From Zygotorulaspora mrakii (lineage: Eukaryota; Ascomycota; Saccharomycetes; Saccharomycetales; Saccharomycetaceae), in the NCBI RefSeq assembly GCF_013402915.1, contig NC_050722.1, forward strand, positions 930,001 to 994,000: 64,000 nt of DNA, written 5' to 3'. Below, one piece after another: positions 20,477 through 29,520 of this stretch (the stretch's first letter is position 1; each line of letters opens with the position of its first letter). The notes under the pieces are model-generated. The model saw nothing but the letters and a program-made list of their open reading frames with translations. It made no database searches and was not told where the DNA came from. The position numbers and the translations under genes were made by a program.

Positions 20477-23400
20477 ATGCAACAAGTCCAAGTAATAATA
20501 CGACGTTTGTGCATAATATGCGTATTCATACTTGCTGTTCGAGCCCAATCGAACACAGAGAGAGAATCAAATACAGTTGGGTCAACACTCTCGAACTACG
20601 ATGCCAGTGAAAGTACACTGCCCAGTATTTCGCGAAGCTTCATGCCACTTGCAGGGTCAAGCGCAGGAGCAACGTCCACTACAAGCACAGAAGCAACTTC
20701 CACAACAAGCACAGAAGGAACATCCACAACAAACACAGAAGGAATATCCACTACAAACGCACAAGCAACTTCCACAACAAGCACAGAATCAACTCTCACT
20801 ACAAGTAGAGCGGGAACTTTGACCTCAAGTGCCGGGGCAGGTGTAGCCATAAGTACTGATGCAGTGCTCACGGCAAGCGCAGAAGCAACCCCCACCACAA
20901 GCGCAGAATCAAGTGCCATCACAAGCGCAGAATCAAGTGCCACCACAAGCGCAGAATCAAGTGCCACTACAAGCGCAGAATCAACTCCCACAACAAGCGC
21001 AGAAGCAACATCCACAACAAGCACACAAGCATTGTCCACCACAAGCGCAGAATCAAGTGCCACTACAAGCGCAGAATCAAGTGCCACCACAAGCGCAGAA
21101 TCAAGTGTCACTACAAGCGCAGAATCAACTCCCACAACAAGCGCAGAAGCAACATCCACAACAAGCACACAAGCATTGTCCACCACAAGCGCAGAATCAA
21201 GTGTCACTACAAGCACAGAATCAAGTGTCACTACAAGCGCAGAATCAATTCCCTCAACAAACACAGAAGGAACATCCACTACAAACGCACAAGCAACTTC
21301 CACAATAAGCGCAGAATCAATTCCCACAACAAGTAGAGCGGGAACTTTGACCTCAAGTGCCGGGGTAGGTGAAGCCACAAGTACTGATGCAGTGCCCACG
21401 CCAAACGCACAAGCATTGAGCACGACAAGTGCCGAGGCAACTTCCTCTAGTGCAGATGATAGCTTTACAACAAGCACTAAGGCAATAAATGCAAATTCTG
21501 TCTTCACAACGAGCAGAGTACCAACGCCCACAACAAGCACAGATGCAGTTTTCACAACAAGCACAGATGCAGTTTTCACAACAATCACAGATGCAGTTTT
21601 CACAACAAGCACGGATGCAGTTTTCACATCAAGACCTAATCCAGAGTTCACAACTACAGATGCTGATTACAGGAGACAAACAGAGCCCAGCACTACCTCC
21701 CGGCGGTCAACTAGGGATTCCGCCTCTTTATATACTGATGAAGTGGAAAGCGCTATTATTTCGGTAGGCACTTCGACTGGATCTAGAATCGACTCCCGCA
21801 GCAGAGAGCCTGCTGCTTATTTTGGTTCAGCTACTACTGCAGCCACATTTTTCTCTGACTCTTCGCCGGCATCGCAGATATATACCGAGTTACCAACCTC
21901 ATCTTCTGCTGCAACCACAAACTTTGAAAGTACCTCAGACAGTAACGCACCTGTATCATACGAATCAGTTGCAGCTCAAGAAGGTTCCTCACTTCTCCGA
22001 TCGACTTCAAGTTTAACCGACTTGCCACATGGTTCTTCCTTACCTTATGGAGAAGCGACGGATTTGGAGACAGCAACTACTTCTGATACCCAAGGAACTT
22101 CAAATATCTCGCCGCCAACCACATATATGGTGTCAACTGCATTTTCGCCAACTTTTCAATCTTCTGGCATATCAAGTATGTCATATGTGACAGCATCATC
22201 ATTTTCTACTGAACCAAATGTCGAAACTTCTGATCCCCAGGATTCCACAGATCAATATAGAACGATTCTCTCAGGATCATCTGAAAGCACCTCCCAAATT
22301 GTTTCTTCTCTGGACACAGAGAGCAGTATTACCGCGCAGGATGTGAGACCCTACAGCTCCAGTGAAAGGTCTAGATCGGTTGAAACTTCAGAAGCTTCAA
22401 CACACTTTTCTTTCACAACAGATATTTATTCCGCTGCAAGTCGGGTCGATGGTAGCACCAGAACGGACCAATCATCCTCTAGTAGCTTGCTAAGCAACAT
22501 AGAGTCATCGGATGGGTACAGAAATACTATGCGAGTTTCAGCTACAACCGCTCCAACGGGAGGCAGCAGCGCTGCAAGAGGCGTCTCAACAAGTATAAAC
22601 CAAGAAACACTATTGACTAGTTCTGGCGCTGCTCAAAACTCGGCGATTGAACGTCCTAGTGCATTATCAACTAGTAGTCGAATTGTATTCACTACGTCAT
22701 CGGAAATACCTATAAATTCATTCTCAAGAAGTGCAACAAGGGCACCTATAGTAACAACAACCAATATGATTTCAAATGGAGCATCCACCGAACAATTGAT
22801 CCTTAATAGTGACATATCATCCAGTGATACTTTTTATTCTTCCGATATTCTTTCACCAGGGGCTTCATTCAGCAGTATGGGTAGACAGCAACTTTCTTCG
22901 AGGTCGACGATTGTCGAAGATCAAAGCAGATCTTTGCAATCAACAGCGGTAAGCAGAGTGACGGGATCGTCGAGCTCTTACTCATCAATTACAAGAATCC
23001 AAAGTTCATCACAGAGCTCAGGATCAGGACAACTGATACAGACGACATCAGGCACCAGTGATCAGTCCCGTTCACTTGACATCCTCCAATCATTATTGAG
23101 TCATGGCATATCAGCATCAGTGCATTCCGGTGCCTCTCACTTTGCTTCATATTTTTCAACTCAGGTCATCACTCCAAATAGCAATGCAGTTTCCAATAGT
23201 GCCATTCACTCAAGACCATCCTCCTCTGCGTCTGCCAGCACTGGTCAGACCAATAGAGATCAAAGATCTGAACAATCGTTTTCTTCGCAAACGAAAAGTT
23301 CCAGTCGTGATGTTAATTCAGAGTTCATTTCTATCAATCCGACACCTGTGAAAACATCTAAATCTCATAAATCCACTACCACTAGCAATATGTCAATTGA

Positions 23401-25306
23401 CACCGCTCGTCCCCTTCCTTCAGGTACAAGGGGAACCCAGCTTACTTCCGATGGCTCCAGTCCTATCTATATCGGCTCAAGAGATCAAACTAGAGTTACT
23501 GAACTTCCAACTTGGCTGCCGAAATCTATCGTGATGCAATCGAGTTTGCAGACAACATTCACTTCTACGTTTAATCCCAGTGTTACTGAGACTCTTCCAC
23601 GTTTGATAGCTCCGCCAACAGAGGTCGTCCCAGATCCGGATTCAGTCGTTGTAACCATTGGTTTCAAATATAGTTTGAATTACGAGTTTTTAGTCGGGAA
23701 CCCACTGGCCTCTGCTCAAATTTTTCAATTTTTGCCTTCTGTTTTAAGCTTTCCTTTTCAATTCCAAATGGAACAGGATGAGGTAGTCATAGGCAATGTC
23801 CTACTTAGTTCCACGAACAATAAAGTGATAACAACAGTTTTATCACCCTCAGATAAATCTTCAAGATTAAAGATTAGAGAAGTCAGACAGAGCGTGAATG
23901 TTTCCCAAGTTAAGGTGAGACAGATTGTTCCAATGTTGATCAGCGGCCATAATTATCTAGTTTCATTAGCCGAAGTTTATTTCCCAAACATTTATGTTTC
24001 TGATTTGGCTCAATATGTGAGCAGAAACGATTCACAGTTATACAACAATACTGTTCCAAGTTTGTTTTCTTTAGCATCCCTAATAGATCCGTCTATTCCG
24101 ATAACTGGTTTGGTCAACTCAGATGTATCACCAAGTCGGTCCACGCGTACTAGAGTGACAGGCACATGGCAAACGGGACCAGTTATTTCCGGCGGTGGAA
24201 GCTTTGGTGGTAATGCATCACCAAGTTTGAACCATCGAATCAAAATAAGGCTTGCAATATTCCTCACTTGCTTAGTTATCGGTCCGTTAGCGTGGATCCT
24301 GCTATTCATGTACTTTCATAAGCTGTTATACGGAAGGTATCGGGCCGGAGGCAAAATGTGCGACGACCAGGAAAACCCTCTCCAAGAAGGAGCTGTTCTT
24401 GTGCAAGACAACACCAGTGAACATAGTTTGCCATCAGCCTTTGCAACTCCTATATTTGATGAAAAAAATGGCAGTTTGGAGCGGCAATATGATTCCAATG
24501 ATACATTGCAGGTGCCAGACGATCTTATTATCACGGGGGAGAACACTGTTTACAGCACTTCTCATGGCTTGGAGTACTTTGTTGATTCAGAGGGAAACTT
24601 TTATTATTCTGGCACTAATGAGCACTTTACTAGTGATGAAAATGGAACCACGAAGGATGAAGAATTCGAGGAAACCGAAAATACCGAAGATATTGATGAT
24701 TACTTATATATTGAAGATCAAGAAAGGTCCATTATCACAGCTGATGAAAATTCGTATAATGTGGGTAGTCTTGAGCTAGATGAAGATGGAGATTATGTTG
24801 TTGAAGATATCAATATCAGCGAGAAGAATTTTTCGGCAGGCACCAACAATTCCAATACTATTGAAAGCTATAACAACAGCAATCTTTATCAATTAGCAAA
24901 GGCTTCACCGCATTATGAGCGAAACCATCATAATACTGATTCAAATACTCCGGGTTTTACAGGCAGCAATTCGGACAGCGGTCATCATCTTTCAACCGAA
25001 TCAAACCAAGCCCCGTTATACGTTAATGGCAGTGGAGAATCCTACAATCAGGATACTAAGGATTTGGCGAGATTGGCTGTGAGCGTCGATGATATAGACG
25101 AGTTCTTGTATAACGATGACGATGATGGTGATGATCCTCTTGATATCGAAATTGACGACATTGATGATGGAGGTGTCGCTGATATCCATGTCGATGAATT
25201 GGATGAACTGGATGAAGAGATTTACAAGAGACTTTCAAAGATTGCTAACCAAAAAAGCCAAAATAATGTTTTTCACAAGGGTCCCTTCTTTGCAGGAAGA
25301 AGCTAA
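20477..25306 (+). CDS. HKR1: Mucin-like osmosensor Hkr1
   Basis: Signalling mucin at the plasma membrane feeding the Sho1 branch of the HOG pathway. The 1609-residue product begins with a signal peptide (about 1-23). A huge Ser/Thr-rich ectodomain follows, with short tandem repeats at about 62-391. A juxtamembrane globular region at about 1056-1208 corresponds to the Hkr1/Msb2 homology (HMH) domain. One transmembrane helix lies at about 1257-1281 (LAIFLTCLVIGPLAWILLF), followed by a tail of some 325 residues that is very acidic. S. cerevisiae Hkr1 is 1802 aa. Msb2 has a similar layout but a shorter tail; position between RAD30 and ARO80 (YDR420W) decides for HKR1. Confidence 0.93.
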   Translation: MQQVQVIIRRLCIICVFILAVRAQSNTERESNTVGSTLSNYDASESTLPSISRSFMPLAGSSAGATSTTSTEATSTTSTEGTSTTNTEGISTTNAQATSTTSTESTLTTSRAGTLTSSAGAGVAISTDAVLTASAEATPTTSAESSAITSAESSATTSAESSATTSAESTPTTSAEATSTTSTQALSTTSAESSATTSAESSATTSAESSVTTSAESTPTTSAEATSTTSTQALSTTSAESSVTTSTESSVTTSAESIPSTNTEGTSTTNAQATSTISAESIPTTSRAGTLTSSAGVGEATSTDAVPTPNAQALSTTSAEATSSSADDSFTTSTKAINANSVFTTSRVPTPTTSTDAVFTTSTDAVFTTITDAVFTTSTDAVFTSRPNPEFTTTDADYRRQTEPSTTSRRSTRDSASLYTDEVESAIISVGTSTGSRIDSRSREPAAYFGSATTAATFFSDSSPASQIYTELPTSSSAATTNFESTSDSNAPVSYESVAAQEGSSLLRSTSSLTDLPHGSSLPYGEATDLETATTSDTQGTSNISPPTTYMVSTAFSPTFQSSGISSMSYVTASSFSTEPNVETSDPQDSTDQYRTILSGSSESTSQIVSSLDTESSITAQDVRPYSSSERSRSVETSEASTHFSFTTDIYSAASRVDGSTRTDQSSSSSLLSNIESSDGYRNTMRVSATTAPTGGSSAARGVSTSINQETLLTSSGAAQNSAIERPSALSTSSRIVFTTSSEIPINSFSRSATRAPIVTTTNMISNGASTEQLILNSDISSSDTFYSSDILSPGASFSSMGRQQLSSRSTIVEDQSRSLQSTAVSRVTGSSSSYSSITRIQSSSQSSGSGQLIQTTSGTSDQSRSLDILQSLLSHGISASVHSGASHFASYFSTQVITPNSNAVSNSAIHSRPSSSASASTGQTNRDQRSEQSFSSQTKSSSRDVNSEFISINPTPVKTSKSHKSTTTSNMSIDTARPLPSGTRGTQLTSDGSSPIYIGSRDQTRVTELPTWLPKSIVMQSSLQTTFTSTFNPSVTETLPRLIAPPTEVVPDPDSVVVTIGFKYSLNYEFLVGNPLASAQIFQFLPSVLSFPFQFQMEQDEVVIGNVLLSSTNNKVITTVLSPSDKSSRLKIREVRQSVNVSQVKVRQIVPMLISGHNYLVSLAEVYFPNIYVSDLAQYVSRNDSQLYNNTVPSLFSLASLIDPSIPITGLVNSDVSPSRSTRTRVTGTWQTGPVISGGGSFGGNASPSLNHRIKIRLAIFLTCLVIGPLAWILLFMYFHKLLYGRYRAGGKMCDDQENPLQEGAVLVQDNTSEHSLPSAFATPIFDEKNGSLERQYDSNDTLQVPDDLIITGENTVYSTSHGLEYFVDSEGNFYYSGTNEHFTSDENGTTKDEEFEETENTEDIDDYLYIEDQERSIITADENSYNVGSLELDEDGDYVVEDINISEKNFSAGTNNSNTIESYNNSNLYQLAKASPHYERNHHNTDSNTPGFTGSNSDSGHHLSTESNQAPLYVNGSGESYNQDTKDLARLAVSVDDIDEFLYNDDDDGDDPLDIEIDDIDDGGVADIHVDELDELDEEIYKRLSKIANQKSQNNVFHKGPFFAGRS
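20664..21650 (+). repeat. Nested tandem repeats in the HKR1 ectodomain
   Basis: About 1 kb of 21-24-bp repeats encoding variants of T-T-S-A-E-S-S-A. They are organised in higher-order blocks: a unit that ends in EATSTTSTQALSTT occurs twice (around 20900-21045 and 21045-21190). A larger segment containing SRAGTLTSSAG and ending STDAV occurs near both 20790-20870 and 21325-21400. A final array of four DAVFTTSTDAVFTT-type units lies at about 21540-21625. The regular spacing keeps all frames open, so long false frames appear in this interval on both strands. Such arrays vary in length between strains of mucin genes. Confidence 0.9.
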
Positions 25307-25879
25307 AAAGCCCACTTTGTTATAACCATTTTTTTTTGATCTATTATTTTAGCGTAGCTGTTGCTATTATTAATGACGTGCCTCAAGGTAGTTAGCACAT
25401 ATATCATGCAGCATGCAGAATAAAAGCCATTTACCTCTTGCTTGGCGACAGCATCGAATTTTAGCCAGAGGATTGCGAGCCATGCTGTACGCTGAGAGGT
25501 CTTCTCCGAAAAGAAGAATCATAGACCTTACCCTGGTAGTGAGCTGATGCTTGATAATCTTCAAGTATTCTAACTTGTGAATTAGAAGAAAGTTTTTAGG
25601 ATGGTAGCGTGAGGCTATTTACGTTCTTATATTACTCAATTGCATTATTTATACGTCATGTATTATCTCATATTTCAATACCCATATACCACAACTCATC
25701 CTTGTTTTCGGATTTCCGAGTAAACAGACATATATGTAAAAGTGCCAGAAAGCTGACATTTCAAAAAACCCTGTATTTCGGCAAAATCTGTAATTTGACC
25801 TGGTCTACAAGATTACAAATATCACATTCTTTTCCTTCAAAAAATATCTTTCACGAGCAGGTATCGTTTGACAGATATT
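25307..25879. other. Intergenic region HKR1-ARO80
   Basis: 573 bp between two genes on the + strand. It should hold the HKR1 3' end and the ARO80 promoter. No open frame with protein-like content is present, and no factor site was recognised. Confidence 0.4.
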
Positions 25880-28441
25880 ATGGGTAAGCTATCGTCGAAG
25901 AGACATGGAGAATTGACGAAAGAAGGGACCGCTAAATGGAGAAGAAGTTACAAAGCATGCCTCAATTGTCGTACGAAAAAAGTCAAGTGCGACATGGGGC
26001 CTGTTGGCAATCCTCATGGACCACCATGTTTGCGTTGCCGAAGAGAAAGAAAGAAATGCGAGTTCCCGCCCTCAAAACATCGTGTTGACATAGGGCAAGA
26101 GGTGAGTGACATGTGTGGGATTCCAACCGCGAGTGCCGTTAAAAAGTGCGGTTATGAATCCAGTACTCATTCCAAGGAAGTATCTGACAGTGGTACTAGT
26201 GCATTGGACTCTAAATGGAAGATCGAGGTTTATTCAATGCAGAATGCTCTCGAATTTCTGGCGAAAGCTGCTGGCTCAGTTGCACATAGTGAAGGCCCTG
26301 ACATAAATTCAGAATTAAACAGTTCCAGCATGCAGAATGCTCTCAGCAAGATAGTCAAAAGCTTTTCTATTGACCAAGAATCATCAGCACCTCCTGAGTG
26401 TGCACATAATACACAGAGCTCAGCCAGAGCTGCGCCTTTTTCATTCGAAGGGCTAGGCAATATGCAACCTCAATTATTCACGAAGCTCACCGATATTGAA
26501 TTTATTGGAGATGATAGGGTGATTTCTGAAATGGAGGCTATAAAACTAATAGATGCTTTTTTCTTAAGGATGCATCCCTTTTTTCCACATATACCTCTAC
26601 AATTGCAAGAACCTGAGGAATTGGTACGATACCCTCTACTACTTTGTGCTATCCTGACAGTGTCAAGCCGTTACCAATCATTTCGCGAATTGAAATTATT
26701 TGAAGGTTCGAGTGGTGACCGTGCATTAGATATTCATGAGAAATTATGGGCTTACAGTCAAAGATTAATTTCACAAACCATTTGGGCTGAGGCAAGCACG
26801 AGATCTATAGGCACGGTTCTAGCCTTTTTACTGTTCACCGAATGGAACCCTAGAGCGATACATTCAAAATGGCAGGATTACGCTAATGATTCTGAGTCAA
26901 GTGACAGCTCCAGGAGAGACACACGCGATATTGGTACAATTAAAGAAACAAAAGGACTAATCGGTTTGGAATCTATCAGAAGAAGTGATAGAATGGCCTG
27001 GATGCTGACTGGATCTGCTGTGAGACTAGCACAGGATATGGGATTCATTGAAACAAACTGCAAAATCTTTATCGCCACTCATATTGCTGAAACACAAACT
27101 GCCATGCAAGTTAATCAGAGACCAATATTAGCCGAATCACTCAATGATATAAAATTCGAAGAGAATGATGAAGCAGAAGATATTCAGAGTTTGTATTTTA
27201 ATCATATTTTAGAGAATGATAAAAGCAGAAAACGGTGGCTCAAGTTTGTACAAGAAATGAGACTCTACGAAATTCCTGAGGGAAGCAGAATCTGGAAAGA
27301 AGTGGAAACTGAATTTTTGAATGACGAGTATATCTTGTTTCATGCAGCAAGTAATGTAAACGAAAACTTATATTTCAAAGGACAGAAAACAACTCCGTTA
27401 CCGTCGCAATTGAAATTTACCAAGAGTCAAAAGGCAAAGATAGAATTATTGAAAATAATCTCAATCGGAAATGAGACTATATATTGCGATAAGGGAAATC
27501 TGCAATTATTCATAAAAGATCCGAGAGCTAACCTGGTCATATTAAAGATTTTGTCACCTTTAATCGAAAATTGGTATAAGAATTACAACGACTTGTTGAG
27601 TCCCGCAACAAACAACCCGAATTATCACGCATTAATGGTAGACGGAGAAAGTCTCATTTGCGATTATTCGTATTGCCAGTTGTACATATACTCACTGGCG
27701 CTACAAGTCGATGTGAGGGAAAATCCATTTAAATTGAAAGAGATCGCCAAAAGCGCCAAATACGTCGAAATTGCTTACAGTGCCGCCAAAGAAATTCTGG
27801 TCTCTGCCGAGAGGTTGAGATCATTTGGATTGGCTCGATTTCTACCTGTAAGATGGGTAGCGCGAATAGTCCGTGCCATTGCGTTCATAATCAAGTGTTA
27901 TCTAACACTAACCGGTAACAAAACCAATACCATCGGCAATCCCGTTGCAAATACCATCTTGAGACTGACCGTTATCCCCATCGAGGAGACTCTGCCGTTG
28001 GTAGAAACTGCCGCTGAGATACTCAACGAGACCTCGCCCGACGAATTGCATCTAGGCAAACGGTACTCGACCATAATTTCATACCTCTGCTCGGAGATGA
28101 GGACGAACAATTTCAAGAACAAAAACCGTGAACAAGAATATCGCGCTGAGAACGAGACAAGCAATTTGCCGCCAAGAAGAACAGAACAGCACGAACAGAC
28201 AGACACGATCGCAGAGTCCCGGGACACCAACCACCTTCCACAACACACTACTGCTCCAGATATGAGCCAACACGATGCACCACTTCAGCCTATGAACTCG
28301 CTCCCGAACGAGATCATGGACTGGTTTTTCACGAGTGAAGACATAGGCTTGGATTTTGTGGATCCATGGACAGAAATGATCGAACAAAAATACATGGAGA
28401 AATCGCATTTCCACCAGCAAGATTCACCTGCTGCTGGCTAG
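25880..28441 (+). CDS. ARO80: Zn2Cys6 transcription activator Aro80
   Basis: Zinc-cluster activator of aromatic amino acid catabolism genes (ARO9, ARO10 in S. cerevisiae). A C6 zinc cluster is read at Cys27, 30, 37, 50, 53 and 60, with an extended loop between the third and fourth cysteines. A fungal-specific transcription factor domain spans roughly residues 200-560 (HPFFPHIPLQLQEPEELVRYP, ARSIGTVLAFLLFTEWNP-like stretch). The ATG at 25880 gives 853 aa; the frame extends upstream to a TTG that is not a start. S. cerevisiae Aro80 is 950 aa. The 3' third is more GC-rich than the 5' part, running into the GC-rich region that follows. Confidence 0.93.
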   Translation: MGKLSSKRHGELTKEGTAKWRRSYKACLNCRTKKVKCDMGPVGNPHGPPCLRCRRERKKCEFPPSKHRVDIGQEVSDMCGIPTASAVKKCGYESSTHSKEVSDSGTSALDSKWKIEVYSMQNALEFLAKAAGSVAHSEGPDINSELNSSSMQNALSKIVKSFSIDQESSAPPECAHNTQSSARAAPFSFEGLGNMQPQLFTKLTDIEFIGDDRVISEMEAIKLIDAFFLRMHPFFPHIPLQLQEPEELVRYPLLLCAILTVSSRYQSFRELKLFEGSSGDRALDIHEKLWAYSQRLISQTIWAEASTRSIGTVLAFLLFTEWNPRAIHSKWQDYANDSESSDSSRRDTRDIGTIKETKGLIGLESIRRSDRMAWMLTGSAVRLAQDMGFIETNCKIFIATHIAETQTAMQVNQRPILAESLNDIKFEENDEAEDIQSLYFNHILENDKSRKRWLKFVQEMRLYEIPEGSRIWKEVETEFLNDEYILFHAASNVNENLYFKGQKTTPLPSQLKFTKSQKAKIELLKIISIGNETIYCDKGNLQLFIKDPRANLVILKILSPLIENWYKNYNDLLSPATNNPNYHALMVDGESLICDYSYCQLYIYSLALQVDVRENPFKLKEIAKSAKYVEIAYSAAKEILVSAERLRSFGLARFLPVRWVARIVRAIAFIIKCYLTLTGNKTNTIGNPVANTILRLTVIPIEETLPLVETAAEILNETSPDELHLGKRYSTIISYLCSEMRTNNFKNKNREQEYRAENETSNLPPRRTEQHEQTDTIAESRDTNHLPQHTTAPDMSQHDAPLQPMNSLPNEIMDWFFTSEDIGLDFVDPWTEMIEQKYMEKSHFHQQDSPAAG

Positions 28442-29520
28442 TGTCTCAAGCGCTTAAAACACAGACAGGCAACCAACGCATGCGAAAAGCCACCATGGCG
28501 CTAAAGCCACGCTCCCACGACCAACCTCTCTTCTGTTGTCGTGGCCCAGTTACGTCAGCAGCTGTTGCAAGATCCGCACGTAACTGAACGGGTCCCCGAA
28601 AGCCCTACAAGACATGGAACTACAAAGCAGCCTTTCCAGGAGCCTTACAGGAGCCTTCCAAGGGCTGCATGCATACACATGGCGGGCGCAATACACACAC
28701 AAGAACAGCGCACTCAGAGGGCTCAGCCACCGGTAACCTGCTACCACTCTAGCTCCTACCTCAAAGGCATTACATTTTCACTTTCTCGCCAGCTCGTTCA
28801 AATTTTCCGCTTGCGCTTTCGCGTTCACCTGCGCTGAGCTGCGCTGCGTGCTGCAGACGGCAGTGCGCGAGTTTTTTAATTGCAGCCAGAATTGCAGCCA
28901 TGATTATGCAGGCAGAACCCGTTAGAACCCGTCTTACCATACTGAGCAGAACTGCTGAATGAACCGAAGAATGCAGCTGAAATGCGCTCAAAAAGATTAC
29001 GTTTTTGCTTCTTTCGCTGGGCTTAGGCAGGTACATTCTGCCGGAGCGTTATTCTGCTGGGGCAAGAGTTCCGGGAAGGGATTGCCGCAGCAGCTTGCAG
29101 GGGTAACAGGTTAGAGCGGCTTTTTTATGGAATTTGATGCACTTTACAGCCCGAAATGCTCCAAAAGTGTGTTTCTTGATTCCGGAAGATCGTCGTTGAT
29201 CATGTTTAACGGGGGAAGATGAGAGTGTTTATTGACATGGACAACATACGATGGATGGATGAATGAACGTAGATGTATTTTCATTTCTATTATCTTGATG
29301 TTCTTTATGTAGTTAGTTTTGGGGTTGGGGGGTTGCGTGTTCTCCGGTTGGAAGTCTGAGGAACTCATCGTTCAGGCATTGTGTGGGGATTGCGTAGATA
29401 GGAAGGAATTTTCCAGTGACTCCAGGTACTGGGAGGCAGTGTATCAGTAGTTAAACGCGCTCAAGAAGTCTGTATTGACCAATTTCACAGTGCTGTACTA
29501 AATAGTGTAGAGTGGCGAAG
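28442..29520. other. GC-rich intergenic region ARO80-GIS4
   Basis: 1.08 kb with no credible gene. GC content is high (37 of 60 bases at 28801-28860), rich in GCGC and CTGC words, and continues from the 3' end of ARO80. Short frames on both strands reflect the lack of AT-rich stops, not coding. It should contain the GIS4 promoter. Confidence 0.45.

Noticed and set aside
20596..21651. 351-codon open frame on the minus strand and a 149-codon frame on the + strand inside HKR1
   Set aside because: Both are products of the HKR1 repeat, whose regular unit avoids stops in several frames. The translations are monotonous repeats and there is no independent start context or homology.
25690..25730. Second CDEIII-like match (TGTTTTCGGATTTCCGAG)
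   Set aside because: Spacing is off by one, the flank is not CDEII-like and no CDEI is found.
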